From Nonomuraea ceibae (GTDB lineage Bacteria; Actinomycetota; Actinomycetes; Streptosporangiales; Streptosporangiaceae), in contig NZ_JAHKRO010000086.1 in assembly GCF_019396325.1 (NCBI RefSeq), positions 1-39,311 on the forward strand: a stretch of DNA of 39,311 nt, written 5' to 3'. Below the pieces are notes generated by a model. It had not been told where the DNA came from and did not search any database. It saw only the letters and a program-made list of their open reading frames with translations. Position 1 is the first letter of the stretch, and every line of letters begins with the position of its first letter. A program made the position numbers and the translations under genes. Shown in pieces: positions 24,501 to 33,190 of this stretch.

Positions 24501-26950
24501 AGCGGCACGTTCGCCGACCCGGTCGGCGTCTCGGGCGCGGTGCAGCTCAGCACCGACACCACCGTCTCGGTCGGGCCGCAGTGGATCTGCAGCTCCACGC
24601 CCGGCCGGGCCGCCCTGACCCGCTCGGCCAGGTCCCACGAGGTGGCCTCGCCCGCCAGGATGAGCAGGTCCGTCGGCAGCATCGCGGCCAGGTCGCCGTG
24701 CGCCGCCAGCAGCTCCAGATGGCTCGGCACCATCTTGATCACCTCGACCGGGTGATCGGCCAGGTAGCCGGCGAACGCCTCCGGGTCCGTCGCCGCGTCC
24801 TGGTCCAGCAGGTGCACCGTCGTGCCGCTGAGCAGCGCCCCGAACAGGCACGTCATGACCAGGTCGGAGGCCATCGTGGACACCACGCCCCACGACGTGT
24901 ACGGGCCGCCCACGCGCTCGGCCACCGCCCGCAGGTAGTGCAGCACCGCCCGGTGCTCGACCGCCGCGCCCTTCGGCCGCCCGGTCGAGCCCGAGGTGAA
25001 CAGCACGTGCGCCAGGTGCTCCGGCGCCACCTCGACGCCCGGCGGCGTCTCCGGCAGGCCGGCGGCGAGCACGTCCTCCAGCACCAGCGCGCCCGGCAGC
25101 CGCCCGGCCAGCGCCCGCTCGGCCAGCACCAGCCGCGCCCCGCACGACACCATGTACGCCAGCCGCTCGTCCGGGTAGGCCGGCTCCAGCGGCATGTACG
25201 CGGCGCCCGCCTTGAGCACCCCGAGGATCGCCGGGATCAGCGGCCCGTGCCGCTCGGCCAGGATGCCGACCACGTCGTCGGCGCCGACCCCGGCCGCCAC
25301 CAGGTGGTGCGCGATCCGGTTCGCCTGCCGCTCCACCTCGCCGTACGTCATGGTGCCCGCCGGGTCCGACACCGCGACGGCGTCCGGGGTGCGGGCCGCC
25401 CAGTCCTCGAACCACGCGTGCAGCGGCCTGGACAGGTCGAACTCCCGGCGCGGGCCCGCCGCCACCGGCCCGTCCACCGGCTCCAGCGGCACCGCCGCCA
25501 CCGGGGCGTCCAGGTCCGCGAGCATGCCCTCCAGCAGCGTCACGTACCAGCCCGCCAGCCGGGCCGCCGTGCCCGCGTCGAACAGGTCCGCCCGGTAGGC
25601 CAGAGTCCCCCGGTAGCCGCCGTCGCCGGCGTTGGCCAGCGCCAGGTTCAGGTCGTACTTGGCCGTCCGCAGCGGCGGCTCCGACACCTCCACGTCCAGC
25701 CCCGGGAAGCGCGGCGGCTCCGGGCGGGAGTCCACCACGTTCAGCACCGCCTGGACGACCGGCGTCGTCGCCAGGTTCCGGTCCGGGTGCAGCTCCTCCA
25801 CCACGCGCTCGAACTGCGTCTCCCGGTGCGCGAACGCGTCCAGCGCCATGCCGCGCACCCGCGCCAGCAGCTCACGCCCCGTCGGCTCGCCCGACCGGTC
25901 GCCCCGCATCACCAGCGTGTTCACGAAGCAGCCCAGCATCCGCTCGGTGTCCGGATGCAGCCTGCCCGCCTCCAGCACGCCCACCGGCACGTCGTCCGTC
26001 GCCGACACCCGGCCCAGCAGCTCCTGCCAGGCCGCCAGCAGCACCATGAACGGCGTCGCGCCCGCCTCCCCGGCTGCCGCGCGCACCCGCGCCGCCAGCT
26101 CGGGGCCGAGCAGCACCGGCACCTCGCCGCCCGCCCAGTCCGCCACCGTCGGGCGCGGCCGGTCCGTGGGCAGGTCCAGCACCGGCTCCAGGCCCGCCAG
26201 CCGCTCCATCCACCAGCTCACGTCCGGCTCGGGCTGCCCGGCGAGCCACTGCGCGTAGTCGCCGTACTGCACCCTCGGCGGCTCCGGCCGCTCGGCCACG
26301 CCCAGCGCGGCCGCGTACAGCGCCGCCAGCTCGGCCAGCGCCACGTCCCGCGACCAGGCGTCGAACGCGACGTGGTGCACGGTCAGCAGCAGCACGTGCT
26401 CCTCGTCGCCCAGCCGGTACAGCACCGCCCGGGCAGGCGGCTCGGCGTCCAGCGCGAACGGCCGGTACGCCTCCCGCTCCAGCCGCTCCGGCAGCGCCTC
26501 CGCCGTCACGTCCTCGGCCGTGACCGGCACCCGGGCGGCGTCCACCACCGTGGTGCGGTCCTGCTCGACCAGCGTGCGCAGCACCTCGTGCCGCTCGGCC
26601 AGCTCCCGCACCGCGCCCAGCAGCGCCGCCGGGTCCAGCGGGCCGCGCAGCCGCACGACCGTCGGCACGTTGTACGCGCCCCGGTCGCCCGGCTCGGCGA
26701 GCTGCGCCAGGAACCACAGCCGCGCCTGCGCGGGTGACGGCGGCGCCTCCCCGGCACGCACCGGAATCCCCGGCACCGCCCGCGCCACGGCCCTGCGCGC
26801 CGCCGCGAGCCGATCCTCGACCCGCCGCCTCCGCCCCTCGGAGGCGCCACCTCCGAAGGGTCCGCCAACCCCGGAGAGGCCCACACCCCCGGAGGGGTCG
26901 CGCGCGTCCGTCGAGGGGCCGGTCAACGGGGTGGTCGCCTGTTCGGTCAC
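21536..26950 (-). CDS. NRPS termination module fused to an MFS exporter (C-A-T-TE-MFS)
   Basis: GTG at 26950 overlaps the previous stop as GTGA; 1804 residues. A charged linker (1-68) precedes a condensation domain (about 70-500, HHVAFDA at 192-198, where the usual DG is DA). An adenylation domain follows (about 510-1000, TSGSTGRPKG near 654, ASDLVMT core), then a T domain (Ser1038 in LGGDS). By alignment to GrsA its specificity residues read roughly D-L-T-K-I-A-H-V-S-K, nearest to Asp-type codes. A thioesterase (about 1085-1330) has GHCVG with Cys1168 where Ser is usual, and the His in RAGHYFL. Residues about 1350-1775 form an EntS-like MFS transporter (GQTASLLGSALTSFALGVWA; about 12 helices). 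It would add the last residue, release the product and probably export it from the membrane. The GC-biased frame is unbroken. Confidence 0.93.
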   Translation of the reverse strand: MTEQATTPLTGPSTDARDPSGGVGLSGVGGPFGGGASEGRRRRVEDRLAAARRAVARAVPGIPVRAGEAPPSPAQARLWFLAQLAEPGDRGAYNVPTVVRLRGPLDPAALLGAVRELAERHEVLRTLVEQDRTTVVDAARVPVTAEDVTAEALPERLEREAYRPFALDAEPPARAVLYRLGDEEHVLLLTVHHVAFDAWSRDVALAELAALYAAALGVAERPEPPRVQYGDYAQWLAGQPEPDVSWWMERLAGLEPVLDLPTDRPRPTVADWAGGEVPVLLGPELAARVRAAAGEAGATPFMVLLAAWQELLGRVSATDDVPVGVLEAGRLHPDTERMLGCFVNTLVMRGDRSGEPTGRELLARVRGMALDAFAHRETQFERVVEELHPDRNLATTPVVQAVLNVVDSRPEPPRFPGLDVEVSEPPLRTAKYDLNLALANAGDGGYRGTLAYRADLFDAGTAARLAGWYVTLLEGMLADLDAPVAAVPLEPVDGPVAAGPRREFDLSRPLHAWFEDWAARTPDAVAVSDPAGTMTYGEVERQANRIAHHLVAAGVGADDVVGILAERHGPLIPAILGVLKAGAAYMPLEPAYPDERLAYMVSCGARLVLAERALAGRLPGALVLEDVLAAGLPETPPGVEVAPEHLAHVLFTSGSTGRPKGAAVEHRAVLHYLRAVAERVGGPYTSWGVVSTMASDLVMTCLFGALLSGTTVHLLDQDAATDPEAFAGYLADHPVEVIKMVPSHLELLAAHGDLAAMLPTDLLILAGEATSWDLAERVRAARPGVELQIHCGPTETVVSVLSCTAPETPTGSANVPLGRPLANVDCHVVDAAGRPLPAGVPGDLWIGGPSLARGYLGRPDLTAERFVPDPVTGTTRCYRTGDRVRLNADGMIEFLGRVDDQVKIRGFRVELGEVKAALHDQPGVLEAAVLPVGEAHNRRLAAWIAPADVDLAAVRAGLRERLPEYMVPPAIMALDALPLTPLGKVNRAALPMPEAAAAGERVAPATATEERIAAVWARVLGVADPGVEDDFFALGGDSFMAVRAVRDIDPALRVIDLFTRPTIRELAAHLDSGDGGEPGLLHRLAGPAVAARTVLCVPYGGGSAAAYGPLATELAARHPGTAVLAVELPGHDPARPDEAMLTLPELVGRVIEELSPLTTGPVALYGHCVGSATATELALRLEEAGVPVAGLFVGGSFPDARLPGRLSAWWNRRFPANRWSSDRSQRDFLRTLGALDEDTGDTTIMLRGLRHDVEEAQAWFSGELAAGGARKLNAPVLCVIGERDRSTELYQERYREWGAFAERVALATIPRAGHYFLKHQATRLAELMDAHLADWEAGRVPEPVADVEVVGERARRDLRRFYTVAVGQTASLLGSALTSFALGVWAYQESGRVSDYALVTMLATLPSLLASPLGGAVADRVDRRLVMLTCDAVSAVATTALVALLVAGRLEVWQVGIVSGVLSLVTAFHRPAYLAAVAQLVPKPYLMQANAVANLGTGLGMLLAPLAGAALITLIGVHGVVAVNIVTFVIGLATLLLVRFPDRMFHRLEETFTQAVAGGWRFLVRRRPLMIMIAFFVVENYLGMLALAITVPVLLSFGDVTAVGTVTAAQGLGAVLGALVMVFWNGTERRAIGMVGFVSGFGLGIVLIGLRPSVALAAFGGLMSWLFLSVLNTHWLSIIQLKVGLELQGRVLATNQMLAVSMTPLAFLTAPPLSELFEPLLAPGGALAGTVVGDVVGVGPGRGVGLLLAVTGALLVVWGALGLWYRPLRRMEDDLPDAVAGAEIADDLDAVQEEADRELARAGT

Positions 26951-29900
26951 GGGGCCACCTCCACGTCCGCGTCCAGCAGCTCCTCGACGCCCGCCGCGAA
27001 GTCGCCCAGCACCGGCCGCTCGAACAGCAGCCGCACCGGCACCTCCATGGCCAGCGCCTCCCGGAGGCGTCCGGCGACCAGCATGGCGGCCAGCGAGTGA
27101 CCGCCGAGGGCGAAGAAGTCGTCGTTGACCCCGGCCGCGGCCACCCCGAGCACCGCCTGCCACACCTCGGCGACGAGCAGCTCGGCCTCGGTGGCGGGCG
27201 GGACGACGGTGCGGGCGGCGGCGAGGTCGGGCTTGGGCAGCCCGCCCCGGTCGAGCTTGCCGGAGGAGGTGGTGGGCAGCGCGTCGAGCGTCACCCACTG
27301 CCGGGGCACCAGGTAGTCGGGCAGCCGTTCGCGCAGGGCGGCCTCGACGGCGCGGGCGTCGCCGCCGACGAGGTAGCCGACGAGGTGGTCCTCGTGCACG
27401 GTGACGACGGCGTCGGCGACGAGCTCGCGCAGCGCCGCCTCGATCTCGCCGAGCTCGATGCGGTGGCCGCGCACCTTCACCTGGTGGTCGCGGCGGCCGA
27501 GGAAGGACAGGGTGCCGTCGTCGCGCCATCGGGCCAGGTCGCCGGTGCGGTAGCGCCGTTCGCCGGGGGCGAGCGGGTCGTCGGTGAACGCTTCGGACGG
27601 CAGCCCCCGGTAGCCGCGGGCGACTCCGGCGCCGCCGATCCACAGCTCGCCGGGCACGCCGGGCGGCACGAGCCGTCCCGCCTGATCGAGCACGTACGCC
27701 CGCTCGCCGGGCAGCGGCCCGCCGATGGGCACGCTGTCGCCGGTGACCCGGTCGATCCTGGTCATGGTGGAGTAGACGGTGGTCTCGGTGGGGCCGTAGG
27801 AGTTCCACAGTTCGCCGACGCGGGCGACGAGCTCCCCGGCGAGGACGGGGTCGAGCACCTCGCCGATGCTCACGACGCGTACGCGGTCGCCGCCGGTCCA
27901 TCCGGCGGCGACGAGCATGCGCAGCGTGGTCGGGGTCGCGGTGAGGAGCGTCACGCCGCTCTCGCCGATGCGGCGCGCGACGACATGGCCGTCCACGGCC
28001 GACTCCCGGTCGAGCAGTTCGAGCCGGAGCCCGTTGCACAGGCTGACCCACAGGTCGAAGCCGAACACGTCGAAGGAGAACGGCGTCAGCCCGAGCATCA
28101 CGTCGTCGTCGCGGACGCCGGGCACGGCCCGCATCGCGCGGACGAACGCCGACAGGTTGCCGTGCGTGACCTCGACGCCCTTGGGGCGGCCGGTGGAGCC
28201 GGAGGTGTAGAGCACGTACGCGGTCGTCTCCGGCGTGGCGGCGACCTCGGTGAACCCGGCATCGGGCAGGTCGGCATCGGGCAGGTCGGCCAGGTCGACG
28301 ACGACCGCGCCGGTGGACTCGGCGAGGCCGCGCGCCACGGCGACGGTGTCGCCGGCGGCCAGCACCACGCGGGCACCGGAGTCGGCGAGCTGGCGGCGCA
28401 GCCGTTCGGCCGGGTGGTCGGGCTCCAGCGGCACGTACGCCGCCCCGGCCCGCGCGACGCCGGCGAGGGCGGCGGGCAGCCACCGGTCGCGCGGCAGGCA
28501 CACCCCGGCGACGCGCTCGGCCTCGCCGTCGAAGGCGCGGGTGAGTGCCGCGGCGACGCGGGCGGAGGCGTCCGCCAGCTCGGCGTACGTGAGCGAGCCG
28601 GTCCCGTCGGCGACCGCCACCCGGGCGGGGTGCAGGCGGGCCTGTTCCAGCAGCTCATGGACGACGGTCGGGTGCTGGGCGGCGGGCAGGGGCGCGCCGG
28701 TGCCCCAGTGCAGCAGCGTCGCCCGTTCCTCGGCGGTGACGAGCTCGAACGCCGACAGCGGCTGGTCCGGCCCGGCGACCGCGGCCTCCAGCAGCCGCAT
28801 CAGCCGGTCGGAGAACGCCTCGGCCTCCTCCCGCTCGAACAGGTCGACGTCGTACTCGATCTGGATCTCGACCCCCTCGGCGGTGGTGTTGACGAACAGC
28901 GTGTACGGGGCCTGGGCGCCGCCGCCGCTCAGCTCGCCGAGGAGCTCGACCTGGAGGCCGCCGCCCGTGAGCCGCACCGGGACGGCGGGCGGCTGGTAGG
29001 ACATGACGACGGGCGTGAGCATGGTGCCGCGCGGCCGTTCGATGCCGGAGACGGCCAGGCGTTCCTCGGGCGCGAGCCCCACGTGGTCGAGCGAGCGGGT
29101 GGTGGCGGCGGCCGCCTGCACGACGGCGCGCCGCACGGTCAGCTCGCCGTCGAGGCGCAGCCGTACGGGCAGCACGTCGACGAGCGGGCCGACGAGCCCT
29201 TCCAGCTCGGGGTGGGCGCGGTCGGCGACGGCGGCGCCGAGGAGCACGTCGGGCCGGTCGGTCTGGGCGGCGACGAGCAGCCCGAGCACGGTGAAGTAGA
29301 CGGCGAACGGCGTGGTGCCGGTGGAGGCGGCGAGCTCGCCCACGCGGGCGGCCGTCGCGGGCGGCACCTCGCGCAGCAGGCGCGTGCCGCGGAACCGGCT
29401 CGGCCCCGACTGGGCGCGGGCCGACAGGTCGTACGGGGGCGCGGCGCCGGCCAGTTCCTCGGCCCAGAAGGCGCGCAGCCGCCCGATCCGGTCGGGGTCG
29501 GCGGCCAGTTCGCGTTCCAGCAGGGCCACGTCGCCCACCTGGACGGGCTGCTCGGCCACGGTGCCGGTCAGCGCGGCCATCAGGGTGGCGTTGGACCAGC
29601 CGTCGTAGGCGGTGTGGTCGGTGACGACGATCAGCTCGGCGCTGCGCTCGTCGAGCCAGAGCAGGGCGGCCCGCAGCAGCGGCACGTCGGCGTACAGGTC
29701 GAAGCCGTGCACGGCCAGGCGTTCGGCGAGGCCGGGGGAGTAGGGGTGCTCCTCCAGCGGCACCGGCGCGGGCGGCCGCACCTCGGCCATCGGCTCGCCG
29801 TTGTCGCCGATGACGGTGACCGAGCGCAGCACCTCGTGCTCGCGGACGAGGGCGTCCAGCGCGGCCCGCACCGGCTCGGCCGACTCCAGCCCGGTCAGGC

Positions 29901-31764
29901 GCAGCCGGAAGGCGAGCGTGGTGGCGTTGGCCGTCCGGCTCACCTCGCGCAGCAGCCACATGCCGTGCTGGGCGGCGGTGAGCGGGTAGCGGTCGCGGCC
30001 GGCGTGATGGGACAGCCTCGGGCCGGGGGCGCCGTCGCCGATCTGCACGAGCGGGGCCAGCTCGGCGATCGTCGGCCGCCCCAGGAACGTGGTCAGCGCC
30101 ACCCGGGCGCCCAGCTCGCGCTCGATGACCGCGCAGATCCGGGCCGCCGCCAGCGAGTGGCCGCCGAGGTCGATGAAGTGGTGGTGGATGCCCACCCGGT
30201 CGACGCCGAGCACCTCGCCGACGATCGCGGCCAGCCGCCGCTCGACGTCGTCGCGGGGCTCGACGTACGGGCCGAGCTCGGGGGCGAACTCCAGCGCGGG
30301 CAGCGCGGCCCGGTCCACCTTGCCGGTGGGGCCGAGCGGGATCCGCTGCATGATCGCGATCCGGGACGGCACCATGTAGTCGGGCAGCCGTTCCCGCATC
30401 CACGCGCGCAGCTCCGCCTCGGCGGGCTCCTGGCCGGGGGCGGGCTCGACGTAGGCGACCAGGCGGCGCACGTCTCGCGCGTCGGTCCGGGTGAGCACGA
30501 CCGCGTGGTTGACGCCGGGGTAGCGGGTCAGCGTGCCCTGCACCTCGCCCAGCTCGACGCGGAAGCCGGCCACCTTGACCTGGTCGTCGTTGCGGCCCGC
30601 GTAGTGGCAGACGCCGTTCTCGCGGCGGACCAGGTCGCCGGTGCGGTAGTGCCGTACGCCGTCGTCGTCGGTGACGAACCGCTCGGCGGTGAGCTCGGGC
30701 CGGTTCAGGTAGCCGCGGCCGACCAGCGGCCCGGCCACCCACAGCTCGCCGACCTCGCCGTCCGGCAGCGGGCGGCCCTCGGCGTCGCGCACGCTCAGCA
30801 GCGAGCCGGCGTAGGCGGTGCCGATGGGCGGCTCGTCCTCGCCGTCGCGGTACACCTCGGAGGACGTGCAGGTCACCGTGCACTCGGTGGGTCCGTATAC
30901 GTTTACGATCCGGCGAACGCCAGGGTTGGCGTAGATGCGATCGGCCAGCGCCCTGGTGAACGGCTCGCCGCCGGCGATCACCATCCGCACCCCGGCGGGC
31001 AGCGGCTCGTTCAGCAGCGCGACCAGCGCCGACGGCGCGCCGTACACGGTCGTCACCTCGTCGCGGGCGGGCAGGGCCGACAGCGCCAGCAGGTTGTCGG
31101 CCACGATCACGGTGCCGCCGCAGACCAGCGGCAGGAACATCTGCGTCACCGACGGGTCGAAGCACACCGAGGTGGCGAACAGCATCCCGCCGAGCTCGCC
31201 CGCGTAGACGTCCGCCTCGTGGCGCAGCAGCGCCATGGCGTTGCCGTGCTCGATGACCACGCCCTTGGGCCGCCCGGTCGAGCCCGAGGTGTAGATCACG
31301 TACGCGGCGTCGGACGGGCCGCCGGCCACCGGCTCGTACGGGAGGTCCCCGGTCAGGGACTCCACGAGCAGCGCCTCGGCCCCCGACGCGCGCAGCACGG
31401 CCTCCTGCCGCCGCGCCACCGGCTCGGAGGTGATGAGCTGGGCCATGCCCGCGTCGGCGGCGATGAACTCCAGCCGGTCGGCCGGGTAGGCCGGGTCGAG
31501 CGGCACGTAGGCCGCGCCCGCCTTCCACACGCCCAGCAGGGCGGCGATCAGGGACTCGTCCCTGTCGAGGCAGACGCCCACGGAGTCGCCCGGGCCCGCT
31601 CCCCGGCTGCGTAACTCCCCGGCTATCCGCTCGGCGCGGGCGTCGAGCTCTTCGTACGTCATGCGAGTCGTGCCCGCCACCACGGCGATGCGATCGGGGG
31701 TGCGCCGCACCTGTTCCGCAAAGGCCTCGTGAACGCGGTCGTTGTCGAGGTTGCTGCCAACCAC
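26947..31764 (-). CDS. NRPS initiation and elongation protein (A-T-C-A-T)
   Basis: I choose GTG 31764, 6 bases after GGGAGA; TTG 31767 in the same frame is possible. The protein is about 1605 residues with no N-terminal condensation domain, so it starts the peptide. A1: about 10-500, TSGSTGRPKG at 159-168, FDPSVTQ at 202-208, catalytic Lys in GPTGKVDR; specificity residues roughly D-P-T-Y-V-A-V-V-T-K. T1: Ser537 in LGGHS. C: about 590-1020, motif DHTAYDG (His717), where the first of the two usual His is Asp. A2: about 1030-1515, TSGSTGRPKG near 1190, FDVFGFDLW; roughly D-V-F-T-V-I-S-V-Y-K. T2: Ser1557. I recognise no known substrate for either code. No epimerase or methylase domain is present. 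It hands a dipeptide to the next protein. Confidence 0.93.
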   Translation of the reverse strand: MVGSNLDNDRVHEAFAEQVRRTPDRIAVVAGTTRMTYEELDARAERIAGELRSRGAGPGDSVGVCLDRDESLIAALLGVWKAGAAYVPLDPAYPADRLEFIAADAGMAQLITSEPVARRQEAVLRASGAEALLVESLTGDLPYEPVAGGPSDAAYVIYTSGSTGRPKGVVIEHGNAMALLRHEADVYAGELGGMLFATSVCFDPSVTQMFLPLVCGGTVIVADNLLALSALPARDEVTTVYGAPSALVALLNEPLPAGVRMVIAGGEPFTRALADRIYANPGVRRIVNVYGPTECTVTCTSSEVYRDGEDEPPIGTAYAGSLLSVRDAEGRPLPDGEVGELWVAGPLVGRGYLNRPELTAERFVTDDDGVRHYRTGDLVRRENGVCHYAGRNDDQVKVAGFRVELGEVQGTLTRYPGVNHAVVLTRTDARDVRRLVAYVEPAPGQEPAEAELRAWMRERLPDYMVPSRIAIMQRIPLGPTGKVDRAALPALEFAPELGPYVEPRDDVERRLAAIVGEVLGVDRVGIHHHFIDLGGHSLAAARICAVIERELGARVALTTFLGRPTIAELAPLVQIGDGAPGPRLSHHAGRDRYPLTAAQHGMWLLREVSRTANATTLAFRLRLTGLESAEPVRAALDALVREHEVLRSVTVIGDNGEPMAEVRPPAPVPLEEHPYSPGLAERLAVHGFDLYADVPLLRAALLWLDERSAELIVVTDHTAYDGWSNATLMAALTGTVAEQPVQVGDVALLERELAADPDRIGRLRAFWAEELAGAAPPYDLSARAQSGPSRFRGTRLLREVPPATAARVGELAASTGTTPFAVYFTVLGLLVAAQTDRPDVLLGAAVADRAHPELEGLVGPLVDVLPVRLRLDGELTVRRAVVQAAAATTRSLDHVGLAPEERLAVSGIERPRGTMLTPVVMSYQPPAVPVRLTGGGLQVELLGELSGGGAQAPYTLFVNTTAEGVEIQIEYDVDLFEREEAEAFSDRLMRLLEAAVAGPDQPLSAFELVTAEERATLLHWGTGAPLPAAQHPTVVHELLEQARLHPARVAVADGTGSLTYAELADASARVAAALTRAFDGEAERVAGVCLPRDRWLPAALAGVARAGAAYVPLEPDHPAERLRRQLADSGARVVLAAGDTVAVARGLAESTGAVVVDLADLPDADLPDAGFTEVAATPETTAYVLYTSGSTGRPKGVEVTHGNLSAFVRAMRAVPGVRDDDVMLGLTPFSFDVFGFDLWVSLCNGLRLELLDRESAVDGHVVARRIGESGVTLLTATPTTLRMLVAAGWTGGDRVRVVSIGEVLDPVLAGELVARVGELWNSYGPTETTVYSTMTRIDRVTGDSVPIGGPLPGERAYVLDQAGRLVPPGVPGELWIGGAGVARGYRGLPSEAFTDDPLAPGERRYRTGDLARWRDDGTLSFLGRRDHQVKVRGHRIELGEIEAALRELVADAVVTVHEDHLVGYLVGGDARAVEAALRERLPDYLVPRQWVTLDALPTTSSGKLDRGGLPKPDLAAARTVVPPATEAELLVAEVWQAVLGVAAAGVNDDFFALGGHSLAAMLVAGRLREALAMEVPVRLLFERPVLGDFAAGVEELLDADVEVAP

Positions 31765-31833
31765 CAAGGTTCTCCCAGTCAGGTCGGATCGTTCGCCGGA
31801 AAGAGTCGCATGGTCGACGGCGACGGCGGGAAA

Positions 31834-31900
31834 ATGACAGGCTTCGTTACCATAACGATGATCGTGACGATTTGTGCGCGAAAAGCCTCGGATGGTAACG
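31834..31900. promoter_or_regulatory. Divergent NRPS/P450 control region with 9-bp inverted repeat and stacked palindromes
   Basis: CGTTACCAT (31845-31853) is repeated exactly inverted as ATGGTAACG (31892-31900). Between and over the first arm lie CGTTA-CCA-TAACG (31845-31857), ACGAT-G-ATCGT (31855-31865) and ATCGT-G-ACGAT (31861-31871). A plus-strand promoter is plausible: ATGACA (31834-31839), 17 bp, GATGAT (31857-31862). A regulator bound here could control both the P450 and the NRPS operon. The rest of the 164-176 bp gap holds no gene. Confidence 0.55.
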
Positions 31901-31940
31901 CCTCTGGCGGCAGCCCGCCCGATGCTTCAGAGTGGGGGAC

Positions 31941-33134
31941 GTGTCCTCGATGGAGCTGCCGCTCTACATGCGGCGCACAGAGCTGGATCCCGCCCCCGAG
32001 CTGGGCGCCTTCCGCGAAGAGCAGGGGGTGGCCCGCGTCCGGACCCCGTTCGGCGCCGAAGCCTGGCTCGTCACCCGCCACGCCGACGTGCGCGCCGTCC
32101 TCGGCGACGCCGAACGGTTCGCCATCGCCCGCCGCGGCATCACCGAGCTGCCCGGCGCGCCCAAACTGACCGCCGAGCAACTGGCCGAGACCCGCGCCGG
32201 CAACCTGCTGGCCACCGACCCGCCCGAGCACACGCGGCTGCGCCGCATGCTGACCGGCGAGTTCACGCTGCGCCGGATGCGCCGCCTGGAACCGCGCATC
32301 ACCCGCATCGTCGAGGACCACCTCGACGCGATGGAGCGCGCCGGCTCGCCCGCCGACCTGGTGCCCGCGTTCGCGCTGCCGATCCCGTCCCTGGTGATCT
32401 GCGAGCTGCTCGGCGTCCCGTACGACGACCGCGAGGGCTTCCAGCACCGCACCGGCCGCATGCTCGACATGTCCATCCCCGTCCCCGAGCGCGTCGCCCT
32501 GCAGCTGGAGTCGCGCGCCTACATGGCCGAGCTCGTCGCCCGCAACCGGGCCGAGCCGGGCGAGGAACTGCTCGGCATGCTGGTGCGCGAGCACGGCGAC
32601 GACCTCACCGACCCCGAGCTGATCGGCATCGGCAGCCTGCTCCTGCTGGCCGGGCACGAGACCACCTCCAACATGCTCTCCCTCGGCACGCTCGCCCTGC
32701 TGCGCCACCCCGAGCAGCTGGAGCTGCTGCGCAAGGAGCCGGAGCGGATCGACGCCGCCGTGGAGGAGCTGCTGCGCTGGCTCAGCATCGTGCACTCAGG
32801 CACGTTCAAGATCACCACCACCGAGGTGGAGCTGGGCGGCCACACGATCGGCCCCGGCGAGATCGTGGCCTGCGCCCTCCCGGCCGCCAACCGCGACCCG
32901 GCGCTGCTGCCCGACGCCCACCTGCTCGACATCACCCGGGGCGAGCCCGGCCACGTCGCGTTCGGCCACGGCGTGCACCACTGCCTCGGCGCGCCGCTGG
33001 CCCGGATGGAGATGCGCATCGCCTTCCCTGCCCTGCTGCGGCGCTTCCCCGACCTGCGGGTGACCGACCGCGAGCCGCAGTTCCGCTCCTTCCACATCGT
33101 GTACGGGCTGACGTCGCTGGAGGTGGCCTGGTAG
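31941..33134 (+). CDS. Cytochrome P450, tailoring enzyme candidate
   Basis: About 397 residues from GTG 31941; GTG 31932 and ATG 31950 are equally in frame, and no ribosome binding site is decisive. It is a soluble class I bacterial P450: I-helix LLAGHETTSN, K-helix ExxR in EELLRW, and the haem loop FGHGVHHCLGAPLAR with the cysteine at about 348. The AGHETT acid/alcohol pair for oxygen activation is intact. It needs a ferredoxin and reductase, neither encoded here. It resembles CYP107/CYP105-type enzymes of secondary metabolism. It is divergent from the NRPS genes across a shared control region, so it probably hydroxylates a carrier-bound residue or the released peptide; the position is unknown. 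Confidence 0.92.
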   Translation: MSSMELPLYMRRTELDPAPELGAFREEQGVARVRTPFGAEAWLVTRHADVRAVLGDAERFAIARRGITELPGAPKLTAEQLAETRAGNLLATDPPEHTRLRRMLTGEFTLRRMRRLEPRITRIVEDHLDAMERAGSPADLVPAFALPIPSLVICELLGVPYDDREGFQHRTGRMLDMSIPVPERVALQLESRAYMAELVARNRAEPGEELLGMLVREHGDDLTDPELIGIGSLLLLAGHETTSNMLSLGTLALLRHPEQLELLRKEPERIDAAVEELLRWLSIVHSGTFKITTTEVELGGHTIGPGEIVACALPAANRDPALLPDAHLLDITRGEPGHVAFGHGVHHCLGAPLARMEMRIAFPALLRRFPDLRVTDREPQFRSFHIVYGLTSLEVAW

Positions 33135-33190
33135 CCGGGACGCGTCACAAGGACGGCTTCACCAGGACGGCGGGGTTCCCGGACGGCGGG

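Noticed and set aside
26838..26856. TCGGAGG/CCTCCGA hairpin inside the N-terminal linker of the second NRPS
   Set aside because: It is within coding sequence with Gly/Arg-rich codons, so the symmetry is probably chance; it is not called as a terminator.
26950..28501. Extending the second NRPS upstream to 28501 in its open frame
   Set aside because: The extra 517 residues are Arg/Pro-rich shadow of the first NRPS. The GTG at 26950 gives a GTGA overlap and a proper C-domain start.
21929..31614. Two very long plus-strand frames (21929-26737 and 26734-31614) opposite the NRPS genes
   Set aside because: Their products are His/Arg/Gln/Gly-rich with no domain, and they lie opposite NRPS frames with clear motifs. 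They are a by-product of the GC-biased third codon position.
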